From Cyanobacteria bacterium bin.51 (GTDB lineage: Bacteria; Cyanobacteriota; Cyanobacteriia; PCC-6307; Cyanobiaceae): DNA of 46,904 bases. How positions within the stretch are numbered: position 1 is the stretch's first letter; each line of letters starts with the position of its first letter. Of this stretch, positions 6,604 through 15,582 are shown in pieces. The position numbers and the translations under genes are program-made. The stretch spans positions 1-46,904 of the forward strand of contig JABMPN010000067.1 of the NCBI GenBank assembly GCA_013203655.1, given 5' to 3'. Under the pieces are notes generated by a model. That model was not told where the DNA came from and did not search any database. It saw only the letters and a list, made by a program, of their open reading frames with translations.

Positions 6604-8748
6604 TTGCAAAGCCTCCTAGTTTGTTCGCGCCCAAGAACGGAGCCCTTGGCGGCGATCCAGCTCGGACATCCCTGGCCCCTCGGAGCAAGCTTGACGGCCC
6701 GGGGGGTGAACTTTTCGGTGGTGGCTCCGCGGGCCACGCGGGTGGAGTTGCTGCTGTTCCGCGATGGTGCGGCGGCGGAGCCCTACCGGGTGCTCACCCT
6801 CGATGGCCGCCACCGCTCCGGTGACTACTGGCATGGCGAAGTTGAAGGGCTGGGGATCGGTTGCCGCTACGGCTACCGGGTGTTCGGTCCCCGGCTGCCG
6901 GGGCTGCACGGGTTCAATCCGGCCAAGGTGCTGCTCGACCCCTGCGCCCGGGCGATCGATGGCTGGAACGTCTACGACCGCGGGGCCGCCAGCGGCACGG
7001 TGCTCAATACCGGCCGCTGCCTGAAGGGGGTGGTGACCGAACGGGACCGCTTCGACTTCGATGCCGCCCCCCGGCCGCGCCATAGCTGGCAACGCAGCGT
7101 GATCTATGAGCTGCATGTGGGCGGCTTCAGCCATGGGGCGGGCAGCCCCACCCCGGCGGAGCGCCAGGGCACCCTGCTGGGCCTGATCGACACCCTGCCC
7201 TATCTGCGCAGCCTCGGGGTGACCACCCTGGAGCTGTTGCCGGTGATGGCCTTCGATCCCCAGGATGCGCCCACCGGCCGCCAGAACTACTGGGGCTACA
7301 GCCCCCTGAGCTGGATGGCTCCCCACCAGGGCTATCTGGTGGGGAACGATCCCCTCGAAGCCCGCCAGCAGGTGCGCGCCCTGGTCACCGCCTGCCACCA
7401 GGCGGGCCTTGAAGTGCTGCTTGATGTGGTCTACAACCACACCAGCGAAGGCAACCAGAACGGTCCGACCCTCAGCTGGCGTGGCTTTGCCGACGCCCTC
7501 TATTACCAGCAGAACGAGTCGTGCGAGTACCAGGACGTCACCGGTTGTGGCAACACGATCGCGGCCAACCGACCGCTGGTGCGGCGCCTGATCATCGAGT
7601 CGATGCGCTGCTGGGCCCTGGAGCTGGGCATCGACGGCTTCCGCTTCGATCTGGGCATCGCCCTCTCCCGCGGCGAAAACATGCTGCCGCTCGATCAGCC
7701 ACCCCTGTTCGAGGAGATCGAAGCCGATCCGGAGCTGAGCGACCTGAAGCTGGTGAGTGAACCCTGGGACTGCGGCGGTCTTTACCGGCTCAGCGATTTC
7801 CCGGCCAAGCGCATGGGCACCTGGAACGGCCGCTTCCGCGACGATCTGCGTCGCTTCTGGAAAGGGGACGACGACTGCAGCTGGCTGATGGCCGAGCGGC
7901 TGAGCGGCAGCCCCGATCTCTACGGCGGCCGCCCGGCGGCCGAGGGGCGGGCGATCACCTTCATCACAGCCCACGACGGCTTCACCCTGGCCGATCTGGT
8001 CAGCTACAACGGCAAACACAACCTGGCCAACGGCGAGGACAACCGCGACGGCGACAACCACAACAACAGCTGGAACCACGGGGTGGAAGGGCCCTGCAAC
8101 GATCACGCCATCACCGCCCTGCGCAACCGCCAGCAGCGCAATCTCCTGGCCACCCTGCTGCTCGCCCCGGGGGTGCCGATGCTGCTGATGGGCGACGAGG
8201 TGCGCCGCAGCCAGGGGGGCAACAACAACACCTGGTGCCAGAACAATCCCCTCGGCTGGATGCACTGGCAGCCCGATACCGGCGATCTGGCCCTGCGTCA
8301 GTTCGTGCAACGGCTGCTGGTGTTGCGCCGCAAACTCGCCGGCCTGCTCAACCCCAAGCTGCCCCATGTGCAAGGCAAGCCGGGCCGACCCACAGCCTCC
8401 ACAACCCTCTGGCGCGAGTGGCACGGCGTGGAAGTGGAACGCCCCGACTGGGGCAGCTGGTCGCACACCCTGGCCTGGAGCCTGCACAGCGCCGAGGGCG
8501 GCCCCTTGCTCTGGTGCGGCCTGAACGCCTACAGCAAGGCGATCCACTTCGACCTGCCCAAACCCAGCGAGGGCTGGTTGCGCGTGATCGACACCGCCCT
8601 GCCCAGCGGCCAGGACCTCCCCCTCCATCCAGAGCTCTGGACCCCCAGCGGGGCCCCGCTGGAAAGCCGCAGCCTGATGCTGATGGTGGCCCCGGAGCTC
8701 CTGCAGAAGCCAGCCAGGCTGAAAGAGGCCGGGAGCGCAGCCGGCTGA
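6604..8748 (+). CDS. glgX: Glycogen debranching enzyme (isoamylase type, GH13)
   Basis: Hydrolyses alpha-1,6 branches of glycogen during polymer breakdown. Up to 714 residues: an N-terminal CBM48 beta domain (about residues 25-110: HPWPLGASLTARGVNFSVVA), then a GH13 barrel. Catalytic residues are the nucleophile D349 in GFRFDLGIAL, the acid/base E386 in SEPWDCGG and the stabiliser D458 in TAHDG. The isoamylase-specific NYWGYSPLSWMAPHQGY is present. No ATG precedes the conserved part; TTG at 6604 or, in frame, TTG at 6646 are the candidates. It stands alone, with an ABC ATPase 64 bp downstream. Confidence 0.95.
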   Translation: MQSLLVCSRPRTEPLAAIQLGHPWPLGASLTARGVNFSVVAPRATRVELLLFRDGAAAEPYRVLTLDGRHRSGDYWHGEVEGLGIGCRYGYRVFGPRLPGLHGFNPAKVLLDPCARAIDGWNVYDRGAASGTVLNTGRCLKGVVTERDRFDFDAAPRPRHSWQRSVIYELHVGGFSHGAGSPTPAERQGTLLGLIDTLPYLRSLGVTTLELLPVMAFDPQDAPTGRQNYWGYSPLSWMAPHQGYLVGNDPLEARQQVRALVTACHQAGLEVLLDVVYNHTSEGNQNGPTLSWRGFADALYYQQNESCEYQDVTGCGNTIAANRPLVRRLIIESMRCWALELGIDGFRFDLGIALSRGENMLPLDQPPLFEEIEADPELSDLKLVSEPWDCGGLYRLSDFPAKRMGTWNGRFRDDLRRFWKGDDDCSWLMAERLSGSPDLYGGRPAAEGRAITFITAHDGFTLADLVSYNGKHNLANGEDNRDGDNHNNSWNHGVEGPCNDHAITALRNRQQRNLLATLLLAPGVPMLLMGDEVRRSQGGNNNTWCQNNPLGWMHWQPDTGDLALRQFVQRLLVLRRKLAGLLNPKLPHVQGKPGRPTASTTLWREWHGVEVERPDWGSWSHTLAWSLHSAEGGPLLWCGLNAYSKAIHFDLPKPSEGWLRVIDTALPSGQDLPLHPELWTPSGAPLESRSLMLMVAPELLQKPARLKEAGSAAG

Positions 8749-8812
8749 GGAAGCGTTTCAGAGGAGGGGGTTCAGAGCAGCCCCATAAGCTCGAAGCCCA
8801 AGCCCCCCGGCC

Positions 8813-9631
8813 ATGGCCCCTAAGCCGGCAGCCAGCCCACCCCCCTATCTCGACCTCCAGGCCGTGGACGCCTACCTGGGTCCCCGCCTGGTTTTCACCA
8901 ACCTCAGCCTGCGGCTGCACCAGGGCGAGCACACCGTGATCCTCGGCCCGAACGGGTCTGGCAAGAGTGCCCTGATCAAGCTGCTCAGCCGCGAGATCTA
9001 CCCGGTGGTCAAGCCGGGATCCTGGCTGCGCCTCTTCGGCCATGAAACGGCGAATCTCTGGGAGCTGCGGGCCCGGATCGGGCTCGTCTCCCAGGATCTG
9101 CAGGCCGGCTATCGGGGCGGGGTGGCCGCCAGCGACGTGGTGCTCTCGGGGTTCTTCGGCTCGGTGGGCATCGGCCCGAGCCAGAAGCCCACGGTGGCCC
9201 AGAGGCAGCGGGTGAGGGAGCTGATGGCCCGCCTCGGGCTGGCGGATCTGGCCGAGCGCCCCTACCGCCAGCTCTCGGACGGCCAACGGCGCCGGCTGCT
9301 GCTGGCCCGGGCCCTGGTTCACGATCCAGAGGTGCTGGTGCTCGATGAGCCCACCAACGGCCTCGATATCCAGGCCCGCTTCCAGCTGCTGGCGAACCTG
9401 CGCGGCCTGGCCCGCTCCGGCACAACCCTGCTGCTGGTGACCCACCAATTCGAGGCGATCATCCCCGAGATCCGGCGCTGCGTGCTGTTGCAGCAAGGGG
9501 CCGTGCAGGGCGATGGCCCCATCAGCGAGCTGTTGCAGGACGGACCCCTCAGCGCCCTGTTCGCAACGCCCCTGCAGGTGTGCACGGCCGGCGGTTATCA
9601 CCAGGTGCTGCCAGCCGACGGAGCGCCTTGA
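8813..9631 (+). CDS. ABC transporter ATP-binding protein (orphan)
   Basis: A 272-residue nucleotide-binding subunit. Walker A GPNGSGKS is at 45-52, the signature LSDGQ at 154-158, Walker B LVLDEP at 175-180 and the switch His in LLVTHQF at 211. The signature reads LSDGQRRR rather than LSGGQ, as in ModF/YlmA-like ATPases. No permease or binding protein is adjacent, so it may pair with a distant permease or act outside transport. The ATG at 8813 is well placed; a Pro/Ala-rich stretch precedes the domain. Confidence 0.88.
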   Translation: MAPKPAASPPPYLDLQAVDAYLGPRLVFTNLSLRLHQGEHTVILGPNGSGKSALIKLLSREIYPVVKPGSWLRLFGHETANLWELRARIGLVSQDLQAGYRGGVAASDVVLSGFFGSVGIGPSQKPTVAQRQRVRELMARLGLADLAERPYRQLSDGQRRRLLLARALVHDPEVLVLDEPTNGLDIQARFQLLANLRGLARSGTTLLLVTHQFEAIIPEIRRCVLLQQGAVQGDGPISELLQDGPLSALFATPLQVCTAGGYHQVLPADGAP

Positions 9632-9743
9632 ATTTATTCGCTAAAATGCAGCAGGCATGAGCTGAGCGGTCGAGGCACACCGGGATCATCGGCACCACCG
9701 CTCCCCTCGATCAAGCCTGTCTGTTGTCATATCGGAGATAAAC

Positions 9744-10178
9744 TTGTTCCCTGTTCACTGCCGTTTCATACGCTTGCGATCGACGGCAAAGCTGATGCTG
9801 CCGCTGCTTGGATTTGCTGTGGCCCTCCCAGCCGCCCATGCCGGCCCCTTCAGCTATGACCCGGTGTCATTTGCCGGCTATGCCAACAACTGGCAGAAGC
9901 TGCAGGGCAATGATCTGTTCTTTCGCAACCTCTCGCTCTGCGCCAAGGAGGGCAACGGTGGCTACAGCTGCCTGGCAGGCGAGGTGCTGCGCAAAGAACC
10001 CGGCAAGCCAGGACGGTTTTTCTGCAAACTGCGCTCGGTGGGCTATCACCCCAACACCCGCAGCATTACCTTCGTGACCCGCTCCTGCGAGTATCGAAGC
10101 GGCCAGCGGCGGATCATTGATCAATCCGAAAAGCTGTTGCAGAAGGGTCTCGACACCCTTGAAAATTTCACAAATTGA
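9744..10178 (+). CDS. Small secreted protein with four cysteines, function unknown
   Basis: 144 residues from TTG at 9744, which has a good ribosome-binding site (GGAG, about 8 bases upstream). That start gives a proper basic n-region (RFIRLRSTAK) before the hydrophobic core, ending ALPAAHAG. An ATG at 9795 would lack the basic residues. The mature part has four cysteines (LCAKEGNGGYSC, FFCKLRSVG, RSCEYRSG) that could form two disulfides. I do not recognise the family. The 112 bases before it are AT-richer and probably hold its promoter. Confidence 0.7.
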   Translation: MFPVHCRFIRLRSTAKLMLPLLGFAVALPAAHAGPFSYDPVSFAGYANNWQKLQGNDLFFRNLSLCAKEGNGGYSCLAGEVLRKEPGKPGRFFCKLRSVGYHPNTRSITFVTRSCEYRSGQRRIIDQSEKLLQKGLDTLENFTN

Positions 10179-10251
10179 GCCGTCTCGGCATCGGCCAGTA
10201 AGGCCAATTCCGGCACAGGCTTTCGCAGGAGAAGACGGATTGTGAAAGGTA

Positions 10252-10322
<71 letters not shown>

Positions 10323-10433
10323 AGCAGCACAGATGTACTGATGCTGTGATCGTTGACGCCGCAGCCACGCCAGGTTTCGATCACTGCAGCATTATGGCCT
10401 GCGTCGGAGTGCCCCAGATTGAGCCCCATCCCA

Positions 10434-11839
10434 GTGCCGGTGCCCTCTGCTGGAACCCCGGCCATTGCCGATGCGGCCGATGCCTCCAGGGCCGAGCAAC
10501 GCCGCCTGCTCTGGGCCTACGGGCTGGGTGATACCGGCACCGGCATGGCCGCCACCCAGCTGGGCTTCTATCTGTTCGTTTTTTACACCGGAGTTGCCGG
10601 TCTGCCGGTCTGCCGGCCTGGATGGCCGGGCTGGTGCTGATGGTGATCAAGGTCTGGGACGGCATCAACGATCCCTTCGTGGGCTGGCTCAGCGACCACA
10701 CCAAGAGCCGCTGGGGTCCGCGGCTGCCCTGGATTGCCTGGAGTGCCGTGCCAATGGGAGTGGCGATGGCCGCCAACTGGTGGGTTCCTCCGGGTGGGAT
10801 CTGGCAGAAGTTCGCCTACTTCGTGGTGATCGCCCTGCTCTCCCAGGGTCTGTTCACCTGCGTGAACCTGCCCTATTCCGCCCTCGCCAGCGAGCTCACC
10901 GTCGACACCAGCCTGCGCACCCGGCTGAACACGGCGCGCTTCACCGGCTCGATCCTCGCTGGACTGAGCGGCCTCGTGCTCGGCGCCCTGCTGGTCCGCG
11001 GAGGGCCATCCGGCTTCTTCACCATGGGCCTCGCCTCCGGCCTGCTGATCATCCTGGGAACCCTCGGCTGCGCCTGGGGTCTGTCGCCGTTCACGGGCCA
11101 TTGCCAGCGGCCCACCGGCGATCCCGAGCCGATTGGCCGCCAGTTGCGACGCATTGGCGCCAATGGCCGATTCCTGCGGGTTCTGGGCCTCTACCTGCTG
11201 CTCTGGTGTGGCCTGCAGCTGATGCAACCCGTATCGCTGATCTTTTTCGAGGCGGTGATGCGCCTACCCAAGAGCTGGAGCGTCTGGATCCTGATTCCCT
11301 TCCAGCTCAGCGCCTTGGTCGGGCTGCAGGTCTGGAGCCGGGTTTCCTACAGGCGCGGGCGGGTGCATGCGCTGCGCTGGGGCGCCGGCCTCTGGATCGC
11401 CGGCTGCGGCCTTTCGATGGTGCTGATTCCGCTTGATGCCAGCGTCGGACCGCTCGGTTCACTCAGCAACATGGCCAGCCTCGGCCTGCTGGTGCTGACG
11501 ATCGTGCTGGTGGGGCTGGGGGGCTCCACCGCCTTCCTGATCCCCTGGTCGCTGCTTCCCGACGCGATCGATGCCGACCCCGACAAACCGGCGGGGCTCT
11601 ACACCGCCTGGATGGTGATCACCCAGAAACTGGGCATCGGCCTGGCCGTGTTCGCCCTAGGCAATGTGCTCAGCTTCAGCGGCTATGAGGCGAGCCTGCA
11701 ATGGCTCCAGCCCGAGAGCGCCCTGCTGACGATCCGGTTGTGCATGGGCCTAATCCCCGCCACCCTGGTGGTGCTGGGGCTGCTGGTGATGCGCCGCTGG
11801 CCGGAGCGGGGGCTGCATCTGCAGCGGGCACCACGATGA
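10434..11839 (+). pseudogene. MFS/GPH-type sugar:cation symporter, frameshifted by an 8-bp tandem duplication
   Basis: Two frames join into one transporter. The first (to about 10611, start near GTG 10434 or 10440) encodes RRLLWAYGLGDTGTGM and a first helix (GFYLFVFYTG). The second (10622-11839, 405 residues) encodes the rest, including the GPH/melibiose-symporter motif DGINDPFVGWLSDHTKSRWG and about ten further helices. At 10596-10611 the octamer GCCGGTCT occurs twice in a row. Removing one copy restores a continuous AGLPAWMAGLVLM. The allele as written gives a protein cut shortly after helix 1, unless translation shifts or restarts. A sequencing error is less likely because the extra bases are an exact duplicate. 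Substrate unknown. Confidence 0.85.
10596..10619 (+). repeat. 8-bp tandem repeat causing the MFS frameshift
   Basis: Units GCCGGTCT (10596-10603), GCCGGTCT (10604-10611) and GCCGGCCT (10612-10619, one mismatch). The unit length is not a multiple of three, so gain or loss of one copy switches the reading frame. Confidence 0.93.
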
Positions 11840-11849
11840 GGACAAACCG

Positions 11850-12599
11850 ATGAGAACTCCCCGGTGGCTCAGCCGGCTCGGCGCCAGCTGCCTGATCGGC
11901 GGCCAGACGCTCGCGGCGATCGCCCGTGGCCAGATCAACCTCAACGACCTCTCCGAGCAGATGCTGGAGGCCGGCCCCGGCAGTTTCCTGATCGTGGCGA
12001 TCACCGCCCTGGCGGCCGGCACCGTGTTCAACATCCAGGTGGCGGCCGAGCTGACGAAGCAGGGGGCCGGGATGGCCGTGGGCGGAATCCTCTCGCTCGG
12101 TCTGGCCCGGGAGATTGCGCCCCTGCTCACCGCCACCTTGCTCACCGGCAAGGTGGCCACCGCCTATGCGGCCCAGCTCGGAACCATGAAGGTGACCGAG
12201 CAGATCGACGCCATCACGATGCTGCGCACCGATCCGGTGTCCTATCTGGTGGTGCCGCGGGTGCTGGCCCTGGTGATCATGGCGCCGGTGCAATGCATGC
12301 TCTTTTTTGCGGTCGGGGTGTGGTCGGGGCAGGTGAGCAGCACCTTCCTGTTCTCGATCCCGCCGAACGTGTTCTGGAACTCGGTGCGCACCTGGATGGA
12401 GCCCAGTGACCTGCCCTCGATGCTGGTCAAGGCGGTGGTGTTCGGCCTGCAGATCGCCGTGATTGCCTGCGGTTGGGGCCTCACCACCAAGGGCGGCCCG
12501 AAGGAGGTGGGCACCAGCACCACCGGCGCCGTGGTGATGATCCTGGTCACTGTCAGCCTGATGGACGTGCTGCTCACCAAGCTGCTGTTCGGCGACTGA
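11850..12599 (+). CDS. MlaE-family lipid ABC transporter permease
   Basis: A 249-residue integral membrane protein with about five to six helices, in the MlaE/Ycf63 family. Typical segments are AAGTVFNIQVAAELTKQGAG, LAREIAPLLTATLLTGKVA and TEQIDAITMLRTDPVSYLVV, then GPKEVGTSTTGAVV near the end. These permeases move phospholipids or other lipids between membranes, together with an MlaF-type ATPase and an MCE-domain MlaD protein; neither is in the window. The ATG at 11850 has GAGG eight bases upstream. It opens a plus-strand run with DUF3119, DUF3086 and plsY. Confidence 0.92.
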   Translation: MRTPRWLSRLGASCLIGGQTLAAIARGQINLNDLSEQMLEAGPGSFLIVAITALAAGTVFNIQVAAELTKQGAGMAVGGILSLGLAREIAPLLTATLLTGKVATAYAAQLGTMKVTEQIDAITMLRTDPVSYLVVPRVLALVIMAPVQCMLFFAVGVWSGQVSSTFLFSIPPNVFWNSVRTWMEPSDLPSMLVKAVVFGLQIAVIACGWGLTTKGGPKEVGTSTTGAVVMILVTVSLMDVLLTKLLFGD

Positions 12600-12638
12600 G
12601 CGTCCGGAAGCCCAGCATGGAAGCGATGATTCCAGGCA

Positions 12639-13070
12639 ATGACCACTCCCCCCAGCCCCAGCTCCGCCCCCAGCCCTACGCCCGCTGACACCCCAGGGGT
12701 GATTCTCACGCCCCGCCCCTGGGTTCCTCTGGGGTTGGTGCTGCTCGGCCTGGCCAGCCTGTTGTTGCTGCCGCGCTGGAGCGGGGCGCTCTGGCTGGCC
12801 GGTGGGCTCGGTCTGTTCGGCCTGCTGCTGCTGCTGCAGACCGCCCTGCTGCGACTGCAGTTCAGCCCCGATGCCCTGCTGGTCTGGCGGCGCCAGACCC
12901 TGTTGCGCCGCTTCCCCTACGACGAATGGCTGGGCTGGGCCGTGTGGTGGTCGCCGCTACCCGTGCTGTTTTATTTCCGTGAACAGCGCAGCATCCACCT
13001 GCTGCCGGTGTTGTTTGATGCCACCGCTTTGCGCCAGCAGCTCGACCTGCACGTCAGCGCTCCGAAATGA
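12639..13070 (+). CDS. DUF3119-family membrane protein
   Basis: 143 residues: a Pro/Ser/Thr-rich N-terminus, two hydrophobic helices (about 28-46 and 49-70), then a soluble part with QFSPDALLVWRRQTLLRRFPYDEW and FREQRSIHLLPVLFD. This matches the cyanobacterial and plastid-related DUF3119 proteins as I know them. The stop overlaps the start of the next gene (ATGA at 13067-13070), which indicates translational coupling. Function unknown. Confidence 0.8.
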   Translation: MTTPPSPSSAPSPTPADTPGVILTPRPWVPLGLVLLGLASLLLLPRWSGALWLAGGLGLFGLLLLLQTALLRLQFSPDALLVWRRQTLLRRFPYDEWLGWAVWWSPLPVLFYFREQRSIHLLPVLFDATALRQQLDLHVSAPK

Positions 13071-13996
13071 CCGATCCGTCCACCTCACCAGATCCGGCAG
13101 CCAGCGCGCCAGCTGAAGCGCCTGCCGAATCCGTCGCCCCCTGGCAGGAACTGGCCCTGACCGAGCTGAGCGGGCAACGCCAGGCGCTGCTGGCGGAGAT
13201 CGAAGGGCTTGAGGCCCGCCGCGATCTGCTGGCCAAGGACCTGCTGGGCACGGTCGCCGGGCAGTCCGATGCCATTGCCAGGCGCCTGAAGGGCTTTCAG
13301 GACTATCTGGTGGTCGCCCTGCAGGATCTGGCCAGCCAGGCGGAGCAGATTGATCTGGCGCTGCCGCCGCCGCAGCTGCAACCTTCTCCCCTCGATCAAA
13401 CGGCGGCAACGGCGGCCCCGCCCGAAGCCGCTGCGGCGGTGGGGCCAGGGGTGGGTCTGTTCAGCCAGGACGAGGCGCTGATCAGCGAACAGCTCCGGCG
13501 CTTTCAAGGCCAGCCTGACTTCTACGCCGATCCCTGGAAGCTGCGCCGCAGCATCGAGCCCTCCGCCACGGCCCTGCTGGAAGACTGGTTCCTGCAGCAG
13601 GGCGGCCGCGGCGCCCAGGCCAGCAGCGGCAGCCGCAACTGCAACGCCCTGGTGGTGGCTGCCGCCGTTGCCATCCTCGGTGAGCTCTACGGGGAGCGTT
13701 TTCAGACCCTGGTGCTGGCCGGCCAACCCGAACGCCTTGGCGAGTGGCGCCGCGGCCTGCAGGACTGCCTGGGTCTGGGACGGGAAGACTTCGGCCCGAA
13801 CAGCGGCATCGTGCTGTTCGAGCGGCCCGATGCCCTGATCGAGCGGGCCGACCGGCTCGAGGAACGGGGCGAGTTGCCGTTCATCGTGATCGATGCCTCC
13901 GAGCAGGTGGTCGATATCCCGATCCTGCAGTTCCCGCTCTGGCTCGCTTTCGCCGCCACCCCCAACGAATTGGCCCTCGAGGAGGACCAGCTCTGA
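13067..13996 (+). CDS. DUF3086-family protein
   Basis: 309 residues, soluble. An N-terminal coiled coil (about 25-75, LSGQRQALLAEIEGLEARRD) is followed by a Pro/Ala linker. A folded domain runs from about 140 (LFSQDEALISEQLRRFQGQP) to FVIIDASEQVVDIPILQFPL. It resembles DUF3086, a family seen essentially only in cyanobacteria. It is coupled to DUF3119 by a 4-bp overlap, and plsY begins 37 bp later, so membrane or lipid association is a reasonable guess. No catalytic motif is visible. Confidence 0.8.
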   Translation: MTDPSTSPDPAASAPAEAPAESVAPWQELALTELSGQRQALLAEIEGLEARRDLLAKDLLGTVAGQSDAIARRLKGFQDYLVVALQDLASQAEQIDLALPPPQLQPSPLDQTAATAAPPEAAAAVGPGVGLFSQDEALISEQLRRFQGQPDFYADPWKLRRSIEPSATALLEDWFLQQGGRGAQASSGSRNCNALVVAAAVAILGELYGERFQTLVLAGQPERLGEWRRGLQDCLGLGREDFGPNSGIVLFERPDALIERADRLEERGELPFIVIDASEQVVDIPILQFPLWLAFAATPNELALEEDQL

Positions 13997-14033
13997 GCCC
14001 CGCGCCAGCCCGCCTGCAACCCCGGACCCGCCC

Positions 14034-14681
14034 ATGAACGCCCTTCTGCCCCTTGTGGTGATGCTGACGGGATACCTGCTCGGCTCGATCCCGTTCGGCT
14101 GGCTGGCTGGTCGCTGGTGGGCGGGAATCGATCTGCGCGAACTGGGTTCGGGCTCCACAGGCGCCACCAACGTGCTCCGCCAGATGGGCAAGGGCCCGGC
14201 CCTGGTCGTGTTCCTGCTCGATGTGCTCAAGGGCAGCGCCGCGGTACTGCTCGCCAAGGCCCTGCTCCAGCCACTCGTGATCACCGCCAGCAGCGACTGG
14301 TGGGTGGTCGCCGCCGGGCTGGCCGCCCTGGCCGGCCACATCTGGCCGATCTGGCTGGGGGGCAAGGGGGGCAAGGCCGTGGCCACCGGCCTGGGCCTGT
14401 TGCTCGGTCTGGTGCCGGCCGTGGGCCTGGCCTGCTTCGGCCTGTTTCTGGCCACCCTGGTGGTCAGCCGGATCGTCTCGCTCTCGAGCGTGGTGGCCGC
14501 CCTGAGCCTGCCGCTGTTGATGCAGGGCAGCTTCATGGGCTCCGGTACCGGCCTGAGGCCGGCCTATCTGGCCCTGGCCGTGCTCACCACCGTGTTGGTG
14601 GTGTGGCGACACCGCGCCAACCTCGGGCGCCTGATCGCCGGCACCGAACCGAAGCTGGGCAACAAATCCGGCGCCAACTGA
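14034..14681 (+). CDS. plsY: Acyl-phosphate:glycerol-3-phosphate acyltransferase PlsY
   Basis: Membrane enzyme that transfers acyl from acyl-phosphate to glycerol-3-phosphate to make lysophosphatidate, the first step of membrane lipid synthesis. 215 residues with about five helices. Motifs: GYLLGSIPFGWL (residues 12-23), ELGSGSTGATNVLRQMGKGP (about 37-56) and HIWPIWLGGKGGKAVATGLG (about 102-121). The frame is open upstream to 13893, but the ATG at 14034 starts at the conserved N-terminus and lies after the DUF3086 stop. Confidence 0.96.
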   Translation: MNALLPLVVMLTGYLLGSIPFGWLAGRWWAGIDLRELGSGSTGATNVLRQMGKGPALVVFLLDVLKGSAAVLLAKALLQPLVITASSDWWVVAAGLAALAGHIWPIWLGGKGGKAVATGLGLLLGLVPAVGLACFGLFLATLVVSRIVSLSSVVAALSLPLLMQGSFMGSGTGLRPAYLALAVLTTVLVVWRHRANLGRLIAGTEPKLGNKSGAN

Positions 14682-14724
14682 GCAAGCGTCAGCGGAGCCA
14701 GCCTGGCCGATTCAGCCCGACAAC

Positions 14725-15582
14725 TCAGCCTTCAGCCAGATCCCGGCTGCGTTCGGCGGCCGCCAGCACCGCCTCGATCAGGGCTGAACGCACACCGCCC
14801 TGCTCCAGGCGCCTGAGGGCCGCGACCGTGGTGCCAGCTGGGCTGGCCACCATGTCCTTGAGCTGGCCGGGGTGCAGCTCCTGCTGTTGCAGCAGCGCCA
14901 CCGAGCCCGCCATCATCCCGCCGGCGAGCTGCAGGGACAGGGCGCGGGGCAGGCCGGCGGCCACGCCGCCATCCGCCAGCGCTTCGATCACCACCGCCGC
15001 CAGCGCCGGCCCGGAGGAGGCCAGGGCGAGGAAGCCATCGAGCTGGCTCTCCGGCAGCTCGAACACCAGCCCCACCGACTCGAACCAGCCGCGCACCAGG
15101 TCACGCTGCCCCGTCTGCACCGCCGCACCCCAGGCCAAACCCGTGATGCCGGCGCGCACCAGACAGGGCGTGTTGGGCACGGCCCGAACCACCTGGCAGT
15201 GGGGAAAGGCCTGCTCCAGCTGCCGCAGGGTCACCCCGGCGAGAACCGAAATCAGCAGCGGGGCCTGACCCGCCGCGAAGGACGGGGCAGCCGCAGCAAC
15301 CTGGCGCAACTGCTGGGGCTTGACGGCCAGCAACACCACCGCTTCTGCCCAGGCAGCCGCCGGATCGGTACCGACGGCCACCCCCAGCTCCGCCCGCCGG
15401 CGCTCGGCACTGGCGTCGCTGGCCACCACGGCCTGGACCCGCCCCGCAGGCACGGCGCCCTGCTCAAGCAGCGGCACCAGCAGTGCCCTGGCCATGCGGC
15501 CCAGACCAATCACACCCAGACCAATCACGCCCAGACCCGTGTCATCAGGACCGATCACACCAGGATCAGCCCAGACCGGCAC
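14725..15582 (-). CDS. proC: Pyrroline-5-carboxylate reductase
   Basis: NAD(P)H-dependent last step of proline synthesis. A Rossmann motif is followed by [37 protein letters not shown] and the C-terminal [17 protein letters not shown] and [17 protein letters not shown], all typical. The N-terminus repeats the nucleotide-binding glycine motif ([16 protein letters not shown]) because of a 15-bp tandem duplication at 15501-15530. The listed GTG at 15582 overlaps the sepF stop by 17 bp; later GTG codons (for example 15558) are also possible. Last gene of the der-to-proC run. Confidence 0.94.
   Translation of the reverse strand: MPVWADPGVIGPDDTGLGVIGLGVIGLGRMARALLVPLLEQGAVPAGRVQAVVASDASAERRRAELGVAVGTDPAAAWAEAVVLLAVKPQQLRQVAAAAPSFAAGQAPLLISVLAGVTLRQLEQAFPHCQVVRAVPNTPCLVRAGITGLAWGAAVQTGQRDLVRGWFESVGLVFELPESQLDGFLALASSGPALAAVVIEALADGGVAAGLPRALSLQLAGGMMAGSVALLQQQELHPGQLKDMVASPAGTTVAALRRLEQGGVRSALIEAVLAAAERSRDLAEG
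15501..15530 (+). repeat. 15-bp direct duplication in proC 5' end
   Basis: CCAGACCAATCACAC (15501-15515) and CCAGACCAATCACGC (15516-15530); a third, degenerate copy starts at 15531. It is in frame and adds a GLGVI unit to the Rossmann loop region of ProC. Confidence 0.9.

Noticed and set aside
6616..8628. A 670-codon open frame on the minus strand, antisense to glgX
   Set aside because: Composition is Gln/Ala/Val/His-rich, typical of the shadow frame of high-GC genes. glgX on the plus strand has all catalytic residues in order.
10622..11839. Treating the second MFS frame as a complete transporter starting at ATG 10622
   Set aside because: It lacks the first helix that the preceding frame encodes in the right order, and an exact 8-bp duplicate explains the break.
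13085..14536. A 483-codon minus-strand frame across DUF3086 and plsY
   Set aside because: It spans two real plus-strand genes plus their gap and has low-complexity Gln/Arg/Ala composition without any domain.
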